A DNA stretch of 64,000 nucleotides from Podospora pseudocomata (taxonomy: Eukaryota; Ascomycota; Sordariomycetes; Sordariales; Podosporaceae): the NCBI RefSeq assembly GCF_035222375.1, contig NW_026946363.1, positions 1,674,001 through 1,738,000 of the forward strand, in the 5' to 3' direction. A model generated the notes under the pieces. It was not told the DNA's origin, did no database searches, and was given only the letters and a program-made list of their open reading frames with translations. The position numbers were made by a program, and so were the translations under genes. Numbering within the stretch: position 1 is the first letter of the stretch; each line of letters opens with the position of its first letter. Below are positions 1-10,900 of the stretch, piece by piece.

Positions 1-261
1 AAGTCAGACGGCAGGGACCTCGACATATCATCCTTTCATAACTCTTCTTCTTAGCACATGGTCGGTTAATTATAGAAGACTCAAAATTCATGGAACAAAA
101 ACAGGTGATGGAGGACTGCCTCCTAGAATCAAATAAAACCTTGAGAGAGAAAAAAAGATAAGAGAAACAGCTAGAGTAGACCACTACATGTAAAGTAAAC
201 AACAGACAAATAAAATCGCAAAAAGCTCACCGGCCATTGACCGGTTTTCAAAATTTAGAGG

Positions 262-350
262 TTTTAACGAAGAATCGAACGGGGGGCGTCTCGGGGCTTT
301 CGGTGAACCCCGGCGGAGGGCAGCCCCAATAGCCTTACCACTGACCGCGA
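262..350 (-). other. tRNA-like pol III promoter fragment (relic)
   Basis: Read on the minus strand, 347-338 gives CGGTCAGTGG followed by TAAGGC, close to a tRNA A box/D arm. 281-271 gives CGTTCGATTCT, close to the B box/T loop (consensus GGTTCGANTCC). The spacing of roughly 60 nt is compatible with a type II or intron-containing tRNA. However, I cannot pair the T stem or a 7-bp acceptor stem, so an intact tRNA is not supported. It could be a decayed tRNA, a tRNA-derived SINE remnant or chance. Confidence 0.25.
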
Positions 351-1616
351 GAGCTTTGTGATGAGGGTACTGGGGCTGATTGAAATCTACTAGATCGAAC
401 TAATACATAAAGCTTCTACCGGCTGGTGCCTAGCACTGAGGACCTTGATGGTTGGCAAAAGTCATACACAACCCAACAGGAAAGAGCGAGTGAGCCATCA
501 ACGGATCTCGCGACTTCTGTTCGGATGTCTGCCGGCACTGTCAATCTCCTTCGCTTTCACAGACACTTTTTGTCTTCCCTATCGTCTGCTCCTACATATC
601 CTCTCTGCTCCTCGCTGATGACAGTCAAGATTATGTCTTTATCGATAGACAATTACTCTCCTACTCTTCTTTCTTAAATCCCACGTACACTCTCATCCGA
701 TGTTGAAATCTCACCGCGAAATCACCGCTCCCATATTGCCGTGGACCATGGAATAATAACTCGGTCTTATCAACATCCATGCTTCTTAGACCAAGCTGAT
801 ATGACGCGGTCTGCCTTTTTACAAGAAAAGTTTTTCCATGGCACGAGGTTGACTGAACTCTCCCTTTAGATACCCACTCGACCGGAACAGATGGCATCTC
901 GTCCCGTTCATGCTGAACATCGATAACGGGTCAACAACAAGAGCAGGGCTGGTTGAACGGACATAGCGGTAATACCCTCTCTTCTAATACACCTTCCGAT
1001 TATAGGCCAAGAAGAAGCCGCACAAAGACGTTCCGTCCGGCTGGGTCTTGTTTCATGTTATTCGCGCGCATCGTCCAGCATTCCCGTCTCCGATCGATTA
1101 CCCGGCCGCATCACCGGGATTTGCATTTTTGCCTATATTAACCCTCTAATCAGAGCCTCAATGCTTGGACTTCTTGTCCCGCAAGCTTGTTGTGCTTGTC
1201 CGAGATAGGGTGCCATCCAGACCCGCTGATCAGGGATCGACGTCAATGCTTCCCGGTTGATAAACCTGCCCAAATAGGAGGCTTTTCGAGTCCCTGAGAT
1301 CCGGGAGATCATCCCGCATGAGGGGGAAAACGATTTGGTTGGAATGGAGGCAATGGTTCGTGGGGTTGTGATAAGCGAGCCCGAGGCTTACGACGCGGGA
1401 TGGTATTGTTAGCCGCTGGAGAATTGATCAACACCCATTGTGTTGGGGTCGTTGCTCCATATCTTGGTCAGTTGGCATGATGGTGCTTGTAAGCGACGAC
1501 GGCAAGAGATCACAAGTGAATATCCTGCCACCTCGAGGCATTTTGTCTTCCTCCGTGACAAACTTGGCAACTCAACCGGGCACAATAATGGGTTCAACAT
1601 GTCGAACGACGAGAGG

Positions 1617-1622
1617 TATAAG
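1617..1622 (+). promoter_or_regulatory. TATA-like element of GH7 gene
   Basis: TATAAG sits about 80 nt upstream of the GH7 start codon, a plausible position for a TATA box given a short 5' UTR. This rests on position and motif only. Confidence 0.35.
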
Positions 1623-1702
1623 ATGGTGGATCTGTCAGTGAAAGAGAGAAGATTGGAAAGAGGCACCGCACTCATCTCCCGTCGTCCACCCTCATAGCCA
1701 CC

Positions 1703-3253
1703 ATGTACCGCTCAGCAGCTTTCCTCACCTTTGCCAGCCTCGTGCTTGGGCAACAAGTTGGCACCTACACAGCTGAGCGCCATCCTTCTATGCCTATCCA
1801 AGTGTGCACTGCACCGGGCCAATGCACAAGGGAGAGCACGGAGGTGGTCCTTGATGTAAGTTATCATTAAAGCCATAGGTTTCAAGAGTGACATCTAACT
1901 CACCCCAACCAGGCCAACTGGCGCTGGACACACATCACAAACGGCTACACCAACTGCTACACCGGCAACGAGTGGAACGCAACCGCCTGCCCAGACGGAG
2001 CCACCTGCGCGAAGAACTGCGCCGTCGACGGCGCCGACTACAGCGGCACCTACGGCATCACCACCCCTTCGTCCGGAGCCCTGAGGCTCCAGTTTGTCAA
2101 GAAGAACGACAACGGCCAGAATGTCGGCTCCAGAGTCTACCTCATGGCCAGCTCGGACAAGTACAAGCTGTTCAACCTCCTCAACAAGGAATTCACCTTT
2201 GACGTGGACGTCTCCAAGCTCCCGTGCGGGTTGAACGGCGCCGTGTACTTTAGCGAGATGCTCGAGGATGGTGGGCTCAAGTCTTTCAGCGGGAACAAGG
2301 CCGGTGCCAAGTATGGCACTGGGTATTGCGACTCTCAATGCCCGCAGGATATCAAGTTTATCAATGGCGAGGTACACCAACCCCCCCCCAACCCTTTCCC
2401 CTTCCCTCTACTCATACTAACCCCCCCTCCCCTCCCCACAGGCAAACGTCGAAGGCTGGGGCGGAGCCGACGGCAACTCAGGCACAGGCAAATACGGCAT
2501 CTGCTGCGCGGAAATGGACATCTGGGAAGCAAACTCGGACGCGACAGCCTACACCCCGCACGTCTGCTCCGTCAACGAGCAGACCCGCTGCGAGGGCGTC
2601 GACTGCGGCGCCGGCAGCGACAGGTACAACTCCATCTGCGACAAGGACGGCTGCGACTTCAACTCCTACCGCCTCGGCAACAGGGAGTTTTACGGCCCCG
2701 GCAAGACGGTCGACACGACCAGGCCCTTCACCATCGTCACCCAGTTTGTCACCGACGACGGGACTGACAGTGGCAACTTGAAGAGTATCCATCGGTATTA
2801 CGTCCAGGATGGGAATGTGATTCCTAATTCTGTCACCGAGGTTGCGGGGGTGGACCAGACGAATTTTATCAGTGAGGGTTTCTGCGAGCAGCAGAAGAGT
2901 GCGTTTGGGGATAATAATTATTTTGGGCAGCTGGGGGGGATGAAGGCTATGGGGGAGAGCTTGAAGAAGATGGTGTTGGTTTTGAGTATTTGGGATGATC
3001 AGTATGTTTCACCCCCCTTTTTCCAAACCCGAGAGAGATGAAGCTAATGATGAGAAACAGTGCTGTGAACATGAACTGGCTCGACAGCATCTTCCCCAAC
3101 GATGCTGACCCGGAGCAGCCAGGTGTTGCTCGCGGGAGGTGCGATCCTGCTGATGGAGTGCCGGCGACGATTGAGGCTGCTCATCCGGATGCGTATGTTA
3201 TTTACTCCAACATCAAGTTTGGGGCTATCAACTCGACTTTCACTGCCAATTAG
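1703..3253 (+). CDS. GH7 cellobiohydrolase (cellulose 1,4-beta-cellobiosidase), core only
   Basis: Exons 1703-1855, 1913-2371, 2442-3001 and 3061-3253 join in phase to 454 residues. The introns have GTAAGT, GTACAC and GTATGT donors. Residues 1-16 are a signal peptide, so the mature enzyme starts with [12 protein letters not shown]. The GH7 motif EMDIWEAN gives catalytic E228, D230 and E233. After signal removal these become 212/214/217, the numbering known for Trichoderma Cel7A. Many paired cysteines (for example [13 protein letters not shown]) fit the GH7 beta-sandwich. The family hydrolyses crystalline cellulose processively from reducing ends, releasing cellobiose, outside the cell. The protein ends at NSTFTAN with no Ser/Thr linker and no CBM1, so it is a catalytic-core-only form. 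Codon choice changes within exon 3 from C-rich to G/T-rich toward the 3' end. An endoglucanase of the same family is less likely, because the [15 protein letters not shown] region matches cellobiohydrolases. Confidence 0.96.
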
Positions 3254-4995
3254 ATGGGCATGGTAGACTGGGCGTGTTGGGGTAGGGTTGAACCTTGCTA
3301 GAAAAAGGTGCCTGGGTTGTGGTAAATGGTACTGATACCGTATATATGGGGGTTTTACATACGGCTACAACTTACATAGATTGCATTTTCTTGTCCCCTT
3401 CACAAAATTGATCACGTTTTTTCTATTCTCTTATCGGCACTGTCTCGTGCTTATGACCGGCCTTCCTCCCATCTCGAGAGAAAACCATTTTGCATGTGAC
3501 AGTGCTGGCCTCGATGGGCATTCCTTTGATCCCCAGCCAGCCCAACTTTCTTGTATAGACAGGGCCCAACGTTGACATTTTGGCTGCCTTATCGCTTCCA
3601 CCCAAGTCGTTTGTCGCATATATAAATGTCAAGAATGTCTACCAACTTCAAGTCCAGCTCAGTAGCAGTGGACATCTCCAAGGCGAACAAACCTGGGAGC
3701 AATAATGATCCACTGCCGTGCCCAAACAGACTGCAGTGGTGTTTGCTTGCTCTGGGTTACAACGCGCGACATATCCCGCATGGATACCACGATACCCAAT
3801 CCTCCAGCAAAAGGCATCCAAGACTATCAGCAAGAGGCAAAAATGCACAAGTGATCGACATCGCAATGCGGCATAATAGGTCAGTTGAGCAAAAGTCCAG
3901 TCGTCGACAAGCAACTCGCCAAAAGAAGAGGCAACCCAACTTTTTGTCTTCAGCGACACACTGTGCGACACGTGTGAAATCGAAAAGGGTCCCGTCCTTC
4001 CCGCCCTTTTCTGCGGCAGACGGGAGATCCTGTCGACGATGGGGTATCCAAGTCAAAAAGTAGCGGCAGGCCGCGTATGTACCGACTCAGTACACTCAAT
4101 ATTGTATCCATACACAATACAAGCGGTGAAGAAAATGTTTCCTTCCAGTTTGATAGGGTATAGCAATCGGAAGCTGGGAATGCAAGACATCCTATACTCT
4201 GTAACTTCTGATGGTGACTGATGACGCGAATCGGGCATCATTATTCGAGAATCCAGCAGCAGGACAAAATGAAAATGCTGCCCTGTGAAACCCAACGACG
4301 CCTCTCGTTACCTTCCCGTTCCAAAAAATACGGCCGGGTATTCCTGGCTGACTGATCCGGGTTGGTGTTGGTGACTGGTCGTGACCTGCAGGTTGAGTCT
4401 GTATCTTGTCCAATCATTGGCCGTGGCGGTCGACGTCGCGGTCCCAGTGTCAGCTGAAGTCGTCGCGAAAGAAAAAAGAGGAGGGTGGTCCGTGGGGAAA
4501 AAAAGCTAGGAAGGGTCAGCCGCGGGCGCTTGTTTGATTCTGTCCCCACAAGGCCAAGGGCCAAGCGCTGACAACCTCTCTCGGTTTGCTCCACTTTCTT
4601 GGTGAGGGGAGCTTTCAGACCCCGGCCCCAGAGCAGACGAGTTCAGGGTTCGGGCAGTTCCAGAGCTGGGTTAGCTGCGACCCCCAGCCTCTTGATTGAT
4701 TGATGGTTCGGATGGAACAATCCATTTCAGATCTCCAAACAACAACACACACCTGAACCTCCATCTTCCATCCTATCCTTTCCACAGTCTTTCGTTCCTT
4801 ACTCTTGATCTTTGAAACCCAGTTGTCGCGATACTCGCTGGGTGTTGACGAAACTAATACCAAGGCGCAAATCTGATTTTTTGAAATCAAGTACCCCTTA
4901 TCGCGTGAAATAAACACAACAAAAAACAACCCACTTCAATGAATGGAACGTGAAGGAAGTTTGGACGACAGGTTGTTTCTTGAGCTTTCGCCAAA
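3254..4995. other. intergenic region between GH7 gene and Leashin-like gene
   Basis: About 1.7 kb with no supported gene. It begins with the GH7 3' flank and ends with the presumed promoter and 5' leader of the giant gene. The last part has pyrimidine-rich tracts (for example 4755-4800) typical of fungal promoters. The 145-codon open frame at 3626-4063 has no recognisable domain and is overlapped by antisense frames, so it is not called. Confidence 0.5.
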
Positions 4996-7900
4996 ATGAT
5001 GCGAGAGCCAACGGCCCGTCGCCGGAGCCCAGAGAGCTCCCGGCGGCGACGCGCCGAGCGTCGGCATTCCAGAGAACAGCTCGCTGCTGCCGCCGCTGTC
5101 GCCGCCGGCGTCGTCGCTGCCCAGCCCGCCCCCCTACTACCACAACAACTACCACCCGGACCCGAAGTAGGCGACCGCGCAATAATCCCGCCCGTGTCAT
5201 CATCCCAAACCCACACTCCTACGCAGCACATGACGGCGCTATCTTCGTCCCAGACACAAACTCCCACGCAGCGCCAATATCACCGATCTAGGGCCAATTC
5301 CACCACATCCGCCTCCTCATCGACCTCTTCGTCGCTGGTGAATGTCTCCCGTCGAAGCCGATTTGGCATTCGTAACTTCTTTGCCCTGTCATCCGTGAAG
5401 AAGGTCAAAAAGCGGCGCTCTTTCAAGAGGAAGAACTATTCGACGTCTTCAGTTGACAGCGATCTTGCCTACGGCAACGGATATGTGTCGCGGTCGTCCA
5501 TCGAAAGTACCCATCGCCCATCGCCTTCACAGCACCAACATATCCCGCAATATCCACAGCACCACCAGCCATATACCCCGGGGGCTTTCTCCCATGTAAG
5601 CGGCGCATATCCAGCACCACCAGGACCCTACTCCCCTCATCACTATAGCCAACATGGACACCACTCTGGCCAAGGTTACCCTCCTCCTCTCCCGCATCAA
5701 TATGGCCAGCCCCATCCGCAACAAGGTCCCAATGTTGGTCCGGACGGTCCTCCGGTCCTCAAGCGTGTCCAAACCGACGAGGAGATCATCGCCATTGGCA
5801 GGAAACTGTCCGACCTCGCCCGTGCTGAGAACCTCCGCGACCTCGAACGCCAGGGTAAATCTCGTCCTTCCCGTATGGTGGCCACCGCGACAGCTGTCTC
5901 TGCTTTCCACCGTAAAAACTCTGGCGGGACTCGCGGCATCAGCTCCTCTCGGCCAAATAAATCGCAGTCTTCCTCTAGTGATGAAGAATGGGAATCCGCC
6001 TCCGACTCCGACTCTGACTCTGATTCTCCCAGCTCTGATTCAGACTCTGGTCTCGCTTACGGCTCCATGCCTCGTTTTTCGGACCCCATCCTTCCTCCGC
6101 TGACAGCTCTAGCCGGGACAGCAGGCGTCATGGGCGCAGCGATTGGAGCCGGTAGCCTAGCTCCCACCATCATTTCTGAACGCCCATCCGAAGCCATCCG
6201 TCCGCCAGACCGCAAGCCAAGCGCCGTCGATCCAGCAATGTTTGGTCCCGTGAACTCTCTCCGGGGATATGTGAATACTCCTTGCGGTTTTAGGCCTGGG
6301 GAGTATGTCTCTCCGGTGCAGTCTCAGTATCAGTCTCCCGCACTGGCGCACAGAGTGACGGCTGAGAACCCGATTCCATTGCCGGGAAGCGCAAGCAATG
6401 AAGCCCTGGTGCAAAGGCAGAGACAGCAGCAGCATGGTTTTGATCAGCCTATCACTGCGACCAATCTTGGTACCCCAGTGCAAATTCAAGCCCCGCGACC
6501 AAGAATTCCCGTCTCGCCTCAGGTGTTGGAAGAGCGAGGTCATCATAGGGAGCATGAGATTAGCACGGGCAGTCCGAAGAAGCGCAGAGAGAGGGAGCGA
6601 GAGAGAGATAAAGAGAGTAGTATCTCAGCAGCTCTTCCGGCTGTCGTGGGTGCTATTGGGGCTGCGGTTGTTGCTGGTGCGGTGTTGAATAATAATAAGG
6701 ACGATGGGAGGAGGTCCGACGAGAAACGTGATGAGAGGCCACTACGTGATGATGATTATGATCGGGAGAGACGCCGCCGTTATGATGATGATGCCAGGCG
6801 GAGCACCATTGATATTAATGATAAGAGGGATGAGAGATATAATAGGTAAGTTTCTTCTGAAGTTGTTTTGTGTCGTCTGTGTGTTTTACGACTTCAGATG
6901 AAATAAGGTCGGGCAGAGTGAGTGGTGGCTGACATGTGCTCAGACGCGACTACGACCGTCCACCCACGTCGGATGCCACTAGATCGGATGAGCGGTATCG
7001 TGAGCGTGAGCGTGAGCGTGACCGCCATTACGATACGCCGACTGGTCGCGACCGGGATGATGATCGCTATTCTCGACGTGAGCCCGAGAGTAAAGGTGGT
7101 GTTTCCGAGGTCATCACTCCCGCTGTTATCGGTGCCGTGGCTGGTGCCGTGCTCGCAGCCGGTGCTCGTAGGGATAGCAAGACTTCGCCTGTTCACCGAA
7201 CCTCGCCCAGCCTGGAGCGTGACGATGGATACAAGGAGCGTATGCGGCTCGAGCAGGAAGTCAAGCGGCATCGCGAGGACAGTGAACGTCACGCCCGTGA
7301 GGAACAGCGCTTGCGCGATGAATACGAGGTCCGCATGAAGGAGATCCGCGAGAAGGCCGAGGAGGAGGAGCGCCGGGCTAGGGAGGAGAAGAAGAAGCAA
7401 GACTGGATCGAGCAGCAGGAGAGGATCGTCCGGGAGCAACGCAAGATTATCTACCAGCAGGAGCGTGTGGCTAATGACGAGCGTGAAAAGGCTGAGCGCG
7501 ACCGGAGATCCAGAGATGCCAACCAGAAGAGGGAGCGGGAGGAGAAGCGGGCTTTGGAAGCAAGTGGCGGACGTGAGCCAAGTCGTGATAAGGAGCGATC
7601 GCGAGATCGGAGAAAGGACGTGATTGTTGTCGTTGAGGGACGTCCTGATGTTGCTGACTCGGTTCCTGCCCCTGCTCCTGCCCCTGCTCCTGCCCCTGCT
7701 CGCTCTGAGGTCAGCAAAGGGAAGGAGCGCGAGATTGCTCCTCCACCTTCGGCACCTGCCCTCGATGAGAAAAAGCCACCTGGGGCCGACTCTCTGGCTC
7801 CTGCTGTCAAGAAGAAGTCCAAGGAGGAAAGGAGGCAAGCAAGGGAAGAGCTCCGCAAGTTGCTTGCTGAAACTCAGAAACAGATCGAGGCTGAGAAGGA

Positions 7901-10900
7901 GCGAGCCAGGCGGTTGGCTGAGCTAGAGGCTATTCAGGGTGCCCCTTCTGCCATTACCGTCGAGCCACCTGCCGAATTATCTCGTGGGGAGCCGTCAGGC
8001 AGCAGCAGTAGCAGCCGTGCTCCTGCCGTTGTTGACCCTTTCCAGTTCCAAGTCCCGACCGACGCCTTCCCAACTCCTTCCCATACCCCTCCCACTGATC
8101 GACCGTTGACTCCTGCCATTCTCACTGTCGAGCCAGACTGGGATCGCTTGGAGCCCGAGCCAGAAGGGGAGGTGCGGGAGCGTCTCAGCCGCCGTGAGTC
8201 GTATGAACTTGAGATTGCCCGAGCTCAGAAGATCGTTGAGGAAACCAACAAGTCGACTATCCCCGCCGATCCTGCCACCATCGCTGCTGCCATTGCCGTC
8301 GTCGAGTCTTCCGAGAATGATAGAGAGCGCTCCCGCTCTCGCGCGCCCTCCAGAGGCCGTGACCGTGAGCCTGTCCGGGATCCTGTCCAGGAGGAAGCCA
8401 ATCGAGTCTATCGCGAACGCAAGATCGCTGAGAGAATCGCAGGAGAGGAGTCCCGTTCTCGCAGCGTTTCGCCTTCGCCTTCCATCATGGACAAGTACGA
8501 GGATAACGGCGAAGATCCCGTGGTCCGTATCGTCACTCCCCCTGAGATGAAGCGTGCTCCAAAGAAGTCGGTGTTTGACGGCCCTAACGCTGATGTGAGG
8601 ATTGACAATGTGATTATGCCTCATGACTTGGTCAAGTACCAGGCTCCTCCCGCGATTCCAGGTGTCAACCCGGCCATGATGATGCCCATCTTCAAGTCTA
8701 GGGATCCGTCGTGTGAGAGGGAGAGACCGATGCTCATTTTGGTGTTGCCTACTCCTGCAGTATCGCCTAACCCGGAAAAGATGATGCGGTCTGTGAGCTC
8801 ATCTTCCCAGGCGGCGACTGTGGTTGATGCCGAACCGCCCAAGGACAAGGGCGAGCCTGCCACCCCTCCTCGGAGCCCCAAGAAGGAAACAAAAATCATC
8901 ATGACTCGTCGCGGTGAGGCTGTGGAGGTACCCGATGATTATGACACTGGTCGCGTGAGAGAGTCCCCCGAGAGCAGAGATGCGTCTCAGGAGAGGAAAC
9001 CACTGAAGTTCAAGTTCGCGTCTCCGGGCAAGAAGACCAATGCTTGGTCCTCTACGCTGGCGGCTGCTATTGCTGGTGCCACTGCTCTTGCTGCGAAGAG
9101 GAAAGAGGAAGCCAAGGCCGCGGAGGCTGCCGCGGAGGCTTCTGGTTCCAGGGCGATCGAGGGCGAGAGTGCTTCGGCAGCTGTTGTTGAAGAGAAGCCA
9201 AAGCCGGCCATTGTTACTGCTGAGCCGCCTTCAGAGCCGAGAGAGGTTGTGCCTGAGCGAGAACAAAGAGATACCTCGCCTGGTCCCGCCATCTCTGAGC
9301 CCCCGTCTACCCCACCACAACAGAGGAGGTATGTTCCCATTGATCTGGAAGATGAGACGCCCCCACGGGTCGGCCCGAAGCCGACATCATCCAGCCCCAG
9401 CTTGAGCCGGATGCCGGGCTCTTTCGAGGAAGATCTTGACTTCAACGCCACCGTGGCTGCTGGACTGCAGGCTTCGGGCTTTGATCCCAACATTGTGATC
9501 AAGAACGAAGATTTCCGCCGACGGGACTCCCCTCGCGGCTCAACCCAGCCATTCTATGTACCTCCTTCTGCCGAGACTGTTACTGATCCAGGTGACTCTA
9601 GCCGCCCATCACCTTCTGTTGTCACCGCCGCGCCCACAGAGCTTCCTATTGTACCGGCACAAGCTGAGCAAGACTTTGATTCTTCCCCCAGGAGGAAGTC
9701 CAACTCTTCAGAGGTGTCACGCAGCAGCTCAGGCAGCAAGAAGAGCAACAGGAGAAGCCATATGAGCACCAGGAAAGATTATGTCGATATACCAGAGCAC
9801 GAAGAGCCACCAGATAGGCCAAACGAAGAGGACCTCTCTGGAAAGGCTCCCTCCAACCTATCCAGAGAAGTTTCTTCATTCCAGGTGGTCGACCAGCCAA
9901 AAGAGGAGTCCTTTCGGGTAGTCGAGCGAGAGTTGAGTTCGACTCCGTCTGATCCTGTTGGCCAGACGAACGACCAAGCCGACGATGCCAAGCACATCAC
10001 TGGCAACTCTCAGCAAACCGCAGAGAACAAGGACAAGCAGTCTTTTTTAGCTAGAGCCGGCACCAGTGGCGACGGTGCCGGCCTGATGGAAGTCCAGGCC
10101 TTTGCAAGCCCGTACTCCCATCTCAACGCCGTCCTGCCCTCTTCCATAATTGAAGAGGTATTCAAAGGATTAGGGGAAGCCAAAGACACCCAAGAGCCCA
10201 TCTGGCGCCGTGAGCGAAGCATCAGCTACAGCTCCCAGAAGGTCGACCCTGAAGTCCAGGTGCATCGTGAGATTAAGCCAGCGATCGATCCCCAGTTTGG
10301 AGACCTGCTTCCTCTGCCTCCTAGTGAGCCAAATTCCCCTGACGATCCCAGCTTTTACGAATTGGACGACTTCTTCCCTTCCTTGCCGGAGAGTCGCCCT
10401 AATACTCCGCCTCAAGAGCAACGGACCCGAAGCGCGACTGTCTCATCTCGCCGTCAGGGTCAGGGTCATGTCAGAACTCCCAGTCGAACAGCAGTTCCGT
10501 TACCGTTGGTGATGGGCCGGCGATCTGTGCCATCTTCACCTCGGGTTGGAAGATCAAGCCCTGTTCAAGGTGTGGAACAGCCGTACTCGCCCCCTAAGAG
10601 TAGACAGGCTAGACCAACAAGCTGGGATATGGGGAAGGAGTACAAGCCGTTGTGGTTGATTGAGAAGAAAGGCGGAGAGGAGAAGAGGGCGCCGAATGTG
10701 GTGGACTACCCCGCGCTGCCGGAGAGTGAGAGTGAGCCGCCTTCGAGTGCACCCGAATCTCCTGGCTTTGATACTGTAGATCGAGATGAGGATGTCGATG
10801 TCGGCTACCTTCAGCGCGGCGGTCTTGGTCTTGCAGGTGCTTCCATTGGAGCGTTGGGAGCGCTCGGTGCTGGTAGGATGCTACAGGACCAGCTCAAGAT

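Larger units (their letters stand above)
1..1702. other. gene-free region upstream of GH7 cellobiohydrolase
   Basis: I see no convincing coding region here. The open frames are short, overlap on both strands and resemble no family. The stretch contains a tRNA-like fragment (about 262-350, minus) and the presumed promoter of the GH7 gene. A TATA-like hexamer TATAAG lies at 1617-1622, about 80 nt before the start codon. Two hexamers fit the CreA/CRE-1 consensus SYGGRG (GTGGGG at 1360-1365 and CTGGAG at 1416-1421), which would suit carbon catabolite repression of a cellulase. Hexamers this short occur often by chance, so this is only suggestive. Confidence 0.5.

Noticed and set aside
3626-4063. 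145-codon frame between GH7 and the giant gene
   Set aside because: No family resemblance, antisense frames of similar length, low-complexity basic composition.
4950-5291. 113-codon frame overlapping the start of the giant gene
   Set aside because: It is in a different frame from the 617-codon first exon, and the Arg-rich run mirrors the real coding sequence; at most an overlapping uORF.
6894-7838. 314-codon antisense frame in the giant gene
   Set aside because: It is the mirror of an Arg/Glu-rich coiled-coil coding region; Leu/Ser-rich translation is an artefact of that bias.
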